This document shows positions 10,640-21,990 of a stretch of 64,000 bases of DNA, in pieces. Positions within the stretch are counted from its first letter, which is position 1, and each line of letters opens with the position of its first letter. Location of the stretch: positions 9,108,501 to 9,172,500 of the forward strand of contig BSBN01000334.1 in assembly GCA_027924645.1 (NCBI GenBank). Direction: 5' to 3'. Both the position numbers and the translations under genes were made by a program. Below the pieces are notes generated by a model, which was not told where the DNA came from, made no database searches, and worked only from the letters and a program-made list of their open reading frames with translations. Source of the stretch: Cunninghamia lanceolata. Taxonomy: Eukaryota > Streptophyta > Pinopsida > Cupressales > Cupressaceae.

Positions 10640-11450
10640 AGATATTCAAAGGTAAACTTCTTAAGTTGGGTAAGGTATGCACTAAAGCTGAAGAACAATC
10701 TTTTATTCAATTATGTAAAGAGTTTAGTGATATTTTTGCATGGGAGTATAAAGATTTAAGAGGGTTTGATCTTGGCTTAGCTCAACATACCATTGAGTTA
10801 GATCCCAATGCCAGCCTGTCAAGAAGAAACAAAGGCCCCTTAATCCTTAACTTGAGCATCTGATCAAAGCTAAGCTAAACAAGTTAGTTGAGAGCAGTAT
10901 AATATTCTCTATAAAGCATACATCTTGGGTCTCCAACTTAGTACTAGTCAGAAAGAAGAATGGAGAAATTTGACTTTGTATCAACTTCTGGGATCTGAAT
11001 CAAGCTTCTTTAGAAGATCACTATCCTCTCCCTTCAATGGAACAAAATTTTCAAATTGTTTATGGTTCTAATAGATTTTCTTTGTTGGATGGATATTCAG
11101 GCTATAACTAGATTTTGGTGAATGAGGAGGACCAATATAAATCAACATTTACAACTAAGTGGGGTACCATGGCCTACAGGAAAATGCCATTTGGTTTATC
11201 TAATGCAGGGGCAACCTTTGATAGGGCATTAGATATGGCCTTCCATGGCCTTATGAACAAAATAGTTATGGTATATTTAGATGATATAACAATCTTTTCA
11301 AAATATTCTAATGAACATTTTGATCACTTGAAGTTGATTTTCCATAGATGCAGAGAGTTTGGAATTTCTCTGAACCCGAAGAAATGCATTTTTTTTGTTC
11401 ATGAAGGTAAAATCTTGGGACATATTGTCTCAAAGTAAGGAATTTCCATT
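10640..11450 (+). pseudogene. Reverse transcriptase, Tat-like (element 2)
   Basis: The RT begins around 10700 (FSDIFAWEYKDLRG) and runs through N-terminal fingers with several frameshifts (10860-11110). It is then open from 11115: YRKMPFGLSNAGATF (about 11178-11222) and the catalytic YLDD box at 11274-11285, followed by FGISLNPKKC. The catalytic Asp pair is intact but the frame is broken upstream. The same RT block of element 1 aligns well in protein, at roughly half identity by eye, so these are two families of one lineage and not copies of one element. It continues into RNase H after a TAA at about 11436. Confidence 0.9.
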
Positions 11451-11955
11451 GACCTGGAGAGAGTTTCTAATATACTTGATTTACCACTACCTAGACACAA
11501 AAAAGACTTACATAGATTTATTGGCATAATTAACTTCATGAGAAGGTTTATTCCCAATATTACAGCTTTATTAGAAACTCTCACTGCCATGCTCAAGAAG
11601 AATATAGCTTTCAATTGGACTAAGGAAGGTAAGAGAAGCTTTGATTAGATCAAAGAAGCTCTCACAGGTACCCCTACCCTCATTAATCCCAACTACGAGA
11701 AAGATTTCATTTTATATGCTTTTAGGGGGACTGCTACCATTTCAGCCATGTTGTGCCAACAAAATGATGAAGGTTTGGAGTAGCCAGTGGCATTTTTCAG
11801 CTAGGTATTACATGATTACAAGGTAAAGTATTCATTCATTGAGAAGCATGTTTTTACTATTGTTCTTCAAGATGTGGTGTAGCTATTTCGTGGCCTTTCG
11901 ACCATTACTGTTTTTCATGTAGATGTCCAAAATCATGTAAAACATTGTATATTCT
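11451..11955 (+). pseudogene. RT connection and RNase H, truncated (element 2)
   Basis: The connection (FIGIINFMRRFIPN) and a Ty3-type RNase H follow in the RT frame with TAG stops at about 11647, 11779 and 11801. RNase H pieces FILYAFRGTATISAML and PVAFFS are recognisable. Similarity ends near 11955, before any integrase; the rest of this element is missing from the window. The following 4.5 kb contain no pol remnants. Confidence 0.8.
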
Positions 11956-14900
11956 GTAGAAAAGGTAGCTACTTCACCCAACCAATGAATGGGTTTGTAT
12001 GACCAACTTCTTTGGCTAGTTAGAGTAGGTTAGATTTAATATTTTTAGTCAAAAAGTGCTCAATGCACATTTGTTTTAGTTGTTTTCTTTCCCTAAGTGC
12101 TATTGCACATGTTTTCTAGCCAACAGGACCCTTTAGTTTGCTTTTAGTTTGGTTTGGTTTGGTTTTCTACTACTGTTTGGGGTAGTTTGCAGTGATGAGT
12201 TTTAGTTTTCTAAGTTTGAGATGAGCAGAGTATGACTCCATGCCCAATGGACAGTTAAAGCAGCTGGTCTTGATGCTTAACATGCAAGCATGTAGCAAAA
12301 GTTGCTAGAAATGTTACCAATTTTTCACCTATAGATGAAATTGGCAGAGCTTATACATCTTTCTATCTTAAGATGAAATATTTTTAACATTTTTTGTTAT
12401 AATGTTTTTGCATAGTTTAAGGTGCTTGAAAGATTCAGTTTTACCACTGTTATAATAGAGGAAAGAGATCCAGTTCATCATTCATTTAATGATTTTTTGA
12501 GTATTCATAAGTGATAGAATCTATTTCATTTCAAATTACAATGATTATTCATTTAGACAAATGAGATATACACAAATGGAATTGCATTGAATGAAAGCAA
12601 GATGGATCAAAAGTCCCACACAAGCTGTGGGAATAGTAGAATTAGTACATTAGAAAGAATATACTATGCATCCACAAAACACTAAAGTAGTGAAGCAGAT
12701 AAGATAGAGCATATCTATCATTGCCTATGGAGGTCTTGAACAGATCCTTGTTGCAACTTGCTCTTTACTCCCAACCTTTGAATAAACCTTTAAGGATCAG
12801 AAAAAATGTGTTAGAGCTCCAGATATGGTGTATCCTATGTACTTCATTAAACAAAGACATAATACATTCGTTATGATGCACATAATCAGTTGGTCAGATC
12901 ATCCATATGGAAGAGAGACTGAAGATGAAACATCATTGAGCTTCACTTTTAAAAACTAACATGTTTATTTTCTATGCAGGTATAGAAGAAGTTATGTTGT
13001 TGTTTTGGAGACAATTTTAGCATGTGGTGTAAATTGGGCTCCCATAAGGGTTGAGCCCACCATGCTGCCCCTAAATCTTAAGAGGGGAATGGAATAGGAA
13101 TACATATTCATATTGTGCAATTAGAAACATGCTAAAGGAGTAATTCATAGAGTGTTTATAAAAACCTCAAGATCAGTGTTCATTCATGACTGTCAACTCA
13201 AACATTATGAGGTGAAAAGCACAAATGAATAGTGATCTTATTCAATGTTGTCCAATGAAGTATGAAATTGAGTACAACAAGAGCCATGGAACAAATAGAA
13301 CAACTAATGCCATGAAGATACAGTTACAAATTGTACACAGAATGCCAATACTATACAGTGAAGTGAAGGAGCAATTGTCATTTAAAGTGGTATGTATATG
13401 AATTCATTTGAAATGGCATAGTAAACTGGAACAGTAAGAGAGTATGCCATGTTACATGTTGAATGTAATTATGCAAAGTGTATACAGAACAGATAGACAA
13501 AAGTGCCATAATGATCAAAATGTATGCAATTGTCATTAATGACGATCAGATAGTGAAGATTTTATTTCAGAATATCAAGAGAAATCCATTTTAGAAACAT
13601 GAAAATGGTAGTACCTATGAAATCTCAACATTTGTATTCATCTACAGGAAGTACAAAAAGGAACAAAATGTGTGGTCATTACATAGTGTAGTTGGAACAA
13701 CATAAATGAATCATAATCTTTCTCTCATATTGTTAGACTTCATAAAAAAATATTTCTTGCAAATTAGAAAGATAAGTGAATTGTTAAAGTACAGTTATGT
13801 TGTGGCTGTAGTAGGTTATTGATCATCATACATTGCTAGTCATGCAACAATTATCATGTTGCTATAGGGACATAAGTCTCAATGTCAAGAGCCTTTGCCT
13901 AGTATAATGAAAAAGGAAAGATTTGTCTTTTAACATTTCAAGAAATGAAATAATAGAGATATCATGTGACTATAGTGGAAAATAAATGGAGATAATTGTT
14001 CATCATGCTACTACAAAGATAGAGGAAAACTAGAATACACAAAATATATATGGGTTCTCAAGAACAATCTAAGAATATATTTTCTTTACAAAATGTCATA
14101 ACCCACATTGCATTGCATAGAAAAATTACAAATATAGTGAGAATAATGAGTTTTGAGTTTAGAAGGGTTTGTATTTTGTAGATAGAAGAGTAGTATAATC
14201 TCATTATCAGTTACATATAACAAGGAGAGAAACCTAGTTTTTATTACTACTTGAGTATCATTTTCTTTCACAAGACCCATATCAATTTGAATTATGAAAT
14301 AACAGTTATAGAAGTTAATGAGGGTTTGAACCTAGGATTTGATAACACCCAAAAATGATGAAGACAAAGGTAGAGTCGTGGGCCGTAATGGAGAAGCATT
14401 TTTTCTACAACTGAGTTAAACGCATTTAGGGTTTCAAATAGAAAGTCAGAAATGTAGAATGATGAACAAGTCCAAACAAAAGGAGTGCTCAGAAATAGAA
14501 CAACTGGTAAATATATGGCCAAGGACAATAACAGAAGGAATTTTCTTTCTCACAAGTTAAAACTCATTTGGGGTTTCAAGCTAAAATTTTAGATACAAAA
14601 GGAAAATATGGAGTTTTGGGTTTATCTTCAATAAGAAAATGCTCAGAAATATTAGCTTTTTTGTGGCCTTTAATGAAAGAATATACAAAAGTTCTTCTCA
14701 TAAACCTTTCACAAAGTATAAGACAAGAAAAATATTACCATTTTTGTTTCTGAGTAGAAATTTGTGCATAGGGCTGTGGGTTTACACCCTATTTAGCTTT
14801 CATTTTTCCTTCAGATGAAATCAGAATAGATCATTCATGGAAGCTTAGAATAGAGATAAGAGTGTGTCAACAAAGAAGGCAAATAGAGAACAAAAATTGC

Positions 14901-16495
14901 ATCAGAAATGCAAGCATAGTCGCAGCCATAGAAACTGGTTTTCCTCAGAAATGAAGAAAAAAGGATCAAACATATGTGCAGAGGATAGTCTTACCTTTCA
15001 ATTTTAGTAAAGATTCATCAAGAAATCCTTCAAAAAATGCCAGAAAATTAAGGGTTTTCCTTCAAACCCTAGCCCCATGGCGGTAGCAGCAGAGCCAAAT
15101 TTCAAAAAATTGAAAGTGTGAAATGAGCCCACAATGTTAGGGCATCAAGGTTTTGTTTTAGAGTTACCTTTTGCCCTAAATTTGATTGTGATTTTTTTCA
15201 CATCGAATTACATTTTCCATGCCTTAACTAATACCCATTGGGGTATTGTAGTTCACCTTTCTTATACCTAGTTGCATGACTTAGGATATCATATCTCATA
15301 GGTCCCTTTTGCATATTCAATGCAAAGGCTTTATGCCTTAAGGCTATTTGATCACCTTTAAATCATAGGTCCATATGCCTTAGACTATTTGCAAAACCAT
15401 ATGGACGATAAGCCCTTATAGGCTTTTATTTTGCAAAACTATTTAATAATACCTTCATGATTTTTTATGGTTTTTAGAGAAAATCAAATTGCTCAAGTAA
15501 AAATTCCTTGTATTATTTTTTGCAAGAATCAAATCAAGATAAATCAGGAAAATAAAACTGCAAATCCATTGTAAAACCTTATAAAATCAATGCTTTTATA
15601 AATTGATTTAATGATTGTTATTTATATGCAGTTAAAGCAAGAAAATTAGATGAAGTCTTTGTTTTCTAGATTTATTTTCTTTGGGTTAAATTGAGAAGAT
15701 AAGGACAAAATGGAGCCTTTATGGAGCAGATAAAGCATGTTTTCTAGGTTTTTTTTGGTGGGACCACCTTGGAGGAGTTTTTGGCAGCTTTTGCAATCAG
15801 TTTGGATGCAGTTTAGTAGCTCTTTTGGTGGCTTTTTCTGGGAGCTCGAAATGGATCAAAATGACTATATTGAGAAGCTTTTCCTATCTTTTTCTTGGGA
15901 GATGCATTGGGGGACATTTATTGGAGAAAACTTAGTTTTTTCTCAGAGTTAGAGTCAGTTGATATCATTCTTTCTTCTCTCTTAATCATAGGCAGCGAGT
16001 TTGTAGAATCTTTTTTACTCAGAGTTTCAGATTTTCATGTACTCCTTTCAATTCAATATAGCAGAGCATTCCTACTTCATCTCTATTGCCTCATAATTAC
16101 AATTTTGATTTGATGTTTCATTGTGACCATAATGATATGTCCTTTGTTATGTCTTATTGCTATAAAACTATGTGCAGATATTTCGTATGATTCTGGTTGT
16201 GTGTTGTGTTTAGATTAAACTTTCATGCAAATCACTTTTGAATTATATATCCTAGGTGAGATTGTGAAAGTTTAATACTTAAGGAACTATTTGTGGGTGA
16301 AAGTATTGAGATAGATTAGAGTTTAGGAGAATTATCTATTAAAGTTTAAGATGACATTTCAGATTATCCTCTCACCCTTTTCCTTAGCAAATCATTTAGA
16401 TTTAGAAAATTCATTAGGAGAACCAACTCACTCTGGAGGTTCACTCCAAATTTTAGGCAACCCATAGGCCTAGGAGTATTCCCATGTGTTAACAG
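11956..16495. repeat. Gene-free repeat debris
   Basis: This 4.5-kb stretch is AT-rich and lacks any frame with recognisable protein similarity. Its open frames are short and random-looking. Features seen: a TTTGG-rich run near 12140-12175; a segment at about 14960-15125 which, on the minus strand, reads as a leader with a CCATGG context, a GGGTTT-type 5' element and a good 5' splice-site match (AAAG/GTAAGA at about 14989-14998); repeated CATAGGTCC/GCCTTA strings at 15290-15420; and a T-rich, AGAGTT-bearing part near 15940-16060 that resembles in style the R/U5 portion of the LTR at 7680-7760. It probably consists of LTR and leader remnants of one or more elements, but I could not assign boundaries. 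Confidence 0.5.
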
Positions 16496-16499
16496 GTAG

Positions 16500-17201
16500 C
16501 TAAGTTGGTAGCTTAGCATAGGGTGCATACTTTTTTGATAATAGTTTCTCCTTGATCAAATTGTCTCTCATTGAACTTCTAGGTATGCATAACTGATTTC
16601 CTCTGAACAACATATCTTCTTGAATGAAATAATCTAACCACTTACTCCTATCTATCACTATAGGTTCCTTACATGCTTTGCAAAGTTCTGCAAAATTAGT
16701 GTCTCCCTCATACATGCTCTTCAATTCATCAAAACTCAATACTTCAACTATCATCTCTATCAACAAGTTTCTTCTCTTGCTCAATGCGTCAGCAACTTTG
16801 TTTGATTTACCACTCCTATGCTTCAATACAAATGCATAACTTTGCATGAACTATACCCATCTCATATGTCTCTGATTCAAATTACCTTGACTATTCAAAT
16901 ATTGCAAATCTTGATTATCTATATATAATACAAACTCCTTAGGCAACAAGTAATGTCTCCACTTCTTCAAGGCTTAAATTATGGCATAGAAATCTTGATC
17001 ATAAATAGAATATATTCTCCTTGCATCAATTAAATTCTCACTGAAATATGCTATAGGTCTACCTTCTTGACTTAATACTACTCCAATTGCACTCCCACTT
17101 GCATCAGAATCAACTTGAAATACCTTATTCAAATATGGTAATGCCAACATAGGTTGCTCTGTCACTTTCTGCTTTAGCAGTTCAAAAATTTTAGTTACTC
17201 C
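16500..17201 (-). pseudogene. Chromovirus A: RNase H and start of integrase, truncated
   Basis: On the minus strand, RNase H pieces (VFQVDSDASGSAIGVVLSQ, PIAYFSENL, IYDQDFYAII) lie at 16974-17165. The RNase H tail and tether (HRSGKSNKVADALSKR) through to the front of integrase (LCIPRSSMRDNLIKEK) lie at 16545-16847. At about 16545 similarity to integrase stops just before the HHCC zinc finger; the next 15 codons do not match. The element is therefore cut here and the rest of integrase and its 3' LTR are absent. The first Asp of RNase H (DSDAS) is present. Stops at about 16850 and 16973 break the frame. Confidence 0.88.
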
Positions 17202-18405
17202 TTATGTCCACTTGAAATCTTTTTGGTCACCTCCCATTGTCTTTGTCATAGGGCTACATACTGAACTGAAATTTTTGATGAACTTCCGGTAGAAACTAGC
17301 CAATCCATGAAATGATCTAACTTCTCCAATGCTCTCTAGTGTAGGCCATTCAACAATTGCTCTTATTTTCTTTGGGTCCATCTTCAATCCTTCCACATAA
17401 ATCACAAATCCCAAATATACCAATTCTTCCTTCATGAAACTACACCTCTTGATGTTTATCAGCAATTTCTCTTCTCTCAGCCTCTGTAAAACTTGTCTAA
17501 CATGCCACAAATGTTCCTCTCTTGTCTTACTGAAAATTGAAATGCCATCCAAATATACAATCACAAACTTACCCAAGAATTTCTTCAAGACTTCATTCAT
17601 CAATCTCATGAAACTACTTGGTGCATTTGTCAATCCAAAAGGCATCACTAACCGCTCATACAATCCTCCATTTATCTTAAAAGTAGTCTTCCATTCATCT
17701 CCCTCTCTGATTCTAATCTAATGATATCCACTCTTCAAATCTATCTTTGTGAAATATTTTGCTCCACTCAAAAAATCGATGATATCATCCATTCTAGGTA
17801 AAGGAAATCTATACTTAAATGTGATCTTGTTTATTTCTCTAGAGTCAGTACACATTCTCCATTCTCCATCTTTCTTTGGTGCTAACACTACAGGTACTTC
17901 ACAAGGACTCAAGATTTCTCTGATTAAACCTTTCATCAACAACTCATGTATTTGTATATTTAATTCTACATTCTCTACTGGTGTCACTTTGTGTGTAGGT
18001 TTATTAGGCAAAATAGCTCTCGGTATAAGATCCATGTGATGACTAATACTCTTGATTAGTGGCAATCCTTCAAGAACATTATCTGATATGATGTATTCAT
18101 ACTCTGTTAGCAACTCTTTTTTCTCCCCTGATTGTGATTCTTTTGTCTCCTTCTTTAATGCTTTAGGCTTCTTAGGAATCAAGGCATAATGCATATTCTC
18201 ATGTCTCAAACCATCCAAGAATTTTCTTCCATCCACCAAATAGATTCTATCATTCCCACATACTTCACTCTTAGGATCATCCTCCAAAGGAATTAAGGTA
18301 ATTCTCTTCCCATTTTCTGTTATAGCATATGTATTCTTTCTCCAATCATGCATAGTTTTTCTATCATACTACCAAGGTCTACCCATCAAAATATGACATA
18401 CATCC
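17202..18405 (-). pseudogene. Chromovirus A: end of protease and reverse transcriptase
   Basis: Reading leftward from the insertion boundary at 18405: the end of the protease (DVCHILMGRPW, then TAG) at about 18367-18405; a linker with ITLIPL; then RT from about 18050 (PVVLAPKKDGEWRMC, FTKIDLKSGYH). RT continues after a short broken stretch with [13 protein letters not shown] and the catalytic box. That box reads YLDG at 17544-17555 instead of YLDD, so the second metal-binding Asp is lost. The connection domain ([14 protein letters not shown]) ends near 17202. The type is that of chromodomain Ty3/gypsy elements, close to element D. The protease is completed by 22711-23030, beyond insertion B. 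Confidence 0.92.
18401..18405. repeat. Target-site duplication CATCC, left copy (insertion B)
   Basis: CATCC directly precedes the left end of insertion B; the matching copy is at 22711-22715. Removing the insertion and one copy restores the reading of element A's protease on the minus strand. Confidence 0.8.
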
Positions 18406-18659
18406 TATTGGGACCTAAAATTTCCCACCATTTTTTGCAAGAAAAGTTAGGTTTCCCATATAAAAACAAAATCAATTAAAGCATTTAGTGAGAAACACAA
18501 AACATGTTCAGTACAAACAACGAAGTTTGAGAGTTACGTTTAAGCCATAAAATTTTACAAAAATATCTCCTAACTAGACTATACCAGGCATGTGTTATGA
18601 ATCAACAAAGAGGTCAGGCATACTATTGTTGAGTAAAATTAATAATACATCAAATACAA

Positions 18660-19310
18660 AGGATGATGATAAAATGACAGAATATGAGCATGATGGACTT
18701 GTGACTTTTGCATCTAGAAGGAAGTATTTGAATTTGGAAACATGGTTAATTAGTAATCTAAGCACTCATAGGGATACCCTATTTGAGGCATGTCTGGAGT
18801 TTCTGAGAGAAAGAACTTTATTTGAAGCATCAAATGATGCACTGGGAAATCCAGTCCAACATTATGAACCAACACTGAATCCATCTTTGGATACAACTGC
18901 AAGCTTCTTCAAAGTCCTTCAGTCTAATATTAGCCAATTGGAGTCCCGAGATCTCTTAGAGGAAATGAAATGATTACATTTTGCAATGATCCATGTGAAC
19001 CCATGATTATTAAGTGTTGGGGTTGTAGAGCAGTCACCATTTGAAGCCTTTGTAGCTGATGAAGGGTCAAATTCTTATTTTTAAAAGATCTATGTAGGGC
19101 AGTTGACTATTGATGCCTTAATGCAAATGCTTGAATGCTTCAAGGAGTCTTCTAGGAAAAAAGAGCAAGAAATCTTTGCTTGCATGATACAGAGCCTATG
19201 TGATGGATATCAATTTTTTCCAAGCCCAAGAATAATTGGTAGAATGGCCACACTATCACAATCACATCTTGTAGATATCACATGTGTGGGATGCTCATGG
19301 AAAGAATATT
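18660..19310 (+). pseudogene. Captured fragment of a CCR4-NOT complex scaffold gene (CNOT1/NOT1-like)
   Basis: Three blocks on the plus strand match the central part of the NOT1 scaffold of the CCR4-NOT deadenylase complex. Block 1 (18690-18973): YLNLETWLISNLSTHRDT ... LEFLRE ... FFKVLQSN. Block 2 (about 19040-19225): FEAFVADEGSN ... QLTIDALMQMLECFKESS, EIFACMIQSLCD, YQFFP. Block 3, in another frame (19236-19300): LVEWPHYHNHIL, stop, ISHV. Order and direction follow the normal protein, with no introns between motifs that are spread over many exons in plants. About 60 residues expected between FFP and LVEWP are missing. NOT1 itself works in cytoplasmic mRNA decay; this is a non-functional, probably RNA-derived copy inside insertion B. 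The identification is from remembered family motifs. Confidence 0.75.
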
Positions 19311-20721
19311 TTTTTACATACTATAGTGCAAAATGATCTGGCAGAATGTGAGCGTAAACAAGGCATGAGAACATTTTGACAATGTGCCTCAAGAAAGCAC
19401 ATCCTCATATGCTAAAATAATTGCAGCATACATACAAAATGATTTATTGAAAAGGTTTTAGAAACTTTCAAGAAAATGAAATTGGCAGATGTAAATATAG
19501 ACTCCAAACTTCTACCCACAACATGTGTATCCAGACGCCCCTTGAATACATCATGAAATAATTATCATTATCTGATATCATAGTTTGAAGACACACAGAC
19601 ATGTATACAAGATGTGAAAACATTAGACAAGGGTAGTTGCTAGTTCTATTTGTATTGAGTGGTGTTGGAGCGTTCTTCTCTTTGTAGCATGTACCCTCAT
19701 CATTCTAGCCTGCTATCGTTATGCCAGCAATACCAGTACTTCCACTGCTGATTTTGTCATTCACAAGAGTAGGACGATGATGAACTTCATGGCGGGCATT
19801 TCCAAAATTCATCTACATTGTCAACTACTTCATGTGATGAAACCATGAAGCCTACTAAGTCAGTGGGGGATACACTCCACAACAATTATTTTTCTCAAAC
19901 TGCTCCATCAAAAATTAAATCACAAATGAATAAAACTGCTTTTGCTAACCACAAATCTTATACCAATCCATAGGAAGGTTTTGACATAGAAACTAGTGGT
20001 AACTTTTCATTGGTGACCCTTATACAAGAATCCAATAGTATGAAGAAGTCGAAGCCAAACCATGGATCTTTAATCCAAACGGCAAGGGATAACTCATGAA
20101 AGCATGAGTTTATGGATTTCGCTCTCAATACATCACCAGTATATTCACCATCAAAGTTTACATTTTCTCTTTTTCCCCGAGCACCATGTATCATGCTTCA
20201 TCCTCAATATGAGCCCTCTCCTTTGTACTTAAATTCAGTCCATGATTTAACTTGATCTACTGGCATAAGTGACTAAGACCTAGTCCATTATAATCGTCCA
20301 ACCTAATAGCTTTGAGGTTTGTACTGAGAGTCCACAACCATGTTTTTGAAGTGAGTGATAAGGTCTCAAATCTGAAGAATAAGCAGTCACGACGCGAGTT
20401 GTGAATGTGAAAGGAAAATTTCCCATGTATTTGATATCTGAATTTTCTAGAATATATAGGAATCCCCTGAGAGCTCCCTTGTGAACAATGGCAGGATGAT
20501 CATCATTTCCCTTGAGGTAGGGAGAGAAGACTTTGTTCTCATTTTGTATCTGGCACTCTCCATATTTGATATCTTTCACAACAAAATCTTCAATGTACAG
20601 GTAAAAATAGTCCACATATATCACAACTTCATACTCTTTCAAAACAAAAATGACTACATTATTTAGAGAAGCACTACATATTTATTCCTAAGCATTGAGT
20701 AGGAATCTGAGGAAGTAAGAA

Positions 20722-20960
20722 ATGTTGAAAGCTCCAGGGCACAAAGCATACCTCTACGCATGGAATGCGATGGTAAATTTGTTGAAGAAAGATAAGTTGT
20801 TCAATGCAATGGGGGACTACATTAAAATCAAGAAGGCCAAAGGGATTCTATCCATGGAAACCTTTTTCTCTGTGTTCAGGAATGGAAAAGTATGGGTGCC
20901 CATAGGATGTCGTGTAGTTGCCTCTTCACTAGAAGCTACCAAGGAGGAAACCCTAAAATA
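20722..20960 (+). pseudogene. Captured fragment of a pentatricopeptide-repeat (PPR) gene
   Basis: A 79-codon open frame begins with HKAYLYAWNAMVNLLKK and KLFNAMGDYIKIKKAKG, which fits one 35-residue PPR unit (Y-N-A-M-I ... G/D-x-A ... M-x-x-x-G pattern), followed by ILSMETFFSVFR, the start of a second. PPR proteins bind organellar RNA. The frame then degenerates into unrelated sequence (VWVPIGCRVV). Only one to one-and-a-half repeats are present, so this is a fragment, most likely captured with the CNOT1-like piece by insertion B. The match is to the repeat consensus, not to a named gene. Confidence 0.55.
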
Positions 20961-21699
20961 AAAATAAAAACCCTAAAAAACTCATTAACAAGAGAAAGGA
21001 AATTGCAATGAGATTTTTAAATCACGCTGATCTCAGGAGTCATGCCAATGGGTACCTTATCGGCAAGAGATGGCTTATCATTGGGCAAATTTTGTGTCCT
21101 CCCAACTTGCCGATGAAGTGCCCCCCAAAATTCATAACGTCAGCCCGATGATAAAATGAAGGTAATCAAGGATATGATCAATTTACCAAATGAAGATTTA
21201 ATAATCAAATTTGGAATTTTCCACTTGATGAGAAAACATTTTCATCAAGGAAGAATAATCAATTTCACCTAAATAAATATTTTCTTGGAAGTGCATACAA
21301 TGGCCAGGAGATGTTTTCACTGAGAAATTCATGGAGGGGGGAAATTATTTCTTACTCTAAGATTATATTTTCTGGATTGGGAGAAAATATGAACAAAAGG
21401 ATATGGCAATAGTTATTATTCACATTAAAAAATTATTTTCACAGACACCAGGAAGATTAATTAATGAAGGATGTAATATAAACAAAATGAAGACAAACAC
21501 TAATGAGGGATATTTTCTTGATACTACAACAGTAAAATATTTTTGTAATGGATAGTCATTTTACTTGGAGAACATTTTGGGTGGAAATAAAGTTGTCAGC
21601 TAAAGAAGGATTACAACTAATTGTCATTAATTTTTCCAAGACACAAAGGTGAATATTAAAATATTTTAATTTGCCAAAGGCAATTAACTAAATGAAAAG

Positions 21700-21990
21700 A
21701 CATACCAAAGGTTGCAACGAAACAAATAAAGGGTTGTAACCCTAAAATCACAAACTATATATACCAGATGAAATCAAAGAAGGATCAATAATCATTAGTA
21801 GTAGGTTAAATCATCATCACCAGTAGTAGATAGGTTCATCCATCTCACCCATCCATCTCATATAAAAAACTATTGTAATGCACAGTATTCAAAGCAATAT
21901 AATGGAGTAGATTCTTTTACATGGTGATCTATTTTTAGTATTCAACTGTTGTGACTGAGATTCATGATTATATGCTGATATACTATCTCC
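21700..21990 (+). promoter_or_regulatory. LTR-like promoter segment inside insertion B
   Basis: CTATATATACC at about 21757-21768 is a good TATA match. It is followed at about 30-140 bp by a CATC/CCATC-rich leader and an AATATAATGG-type string, then TATTCAACTGTTGTGACTG. This resembles the U3/R junction of a plant LTR and could belong to the right-hand LTR of insertion B. No second copy was found on the left side. The evidence is weak. Confidence 0.3.
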
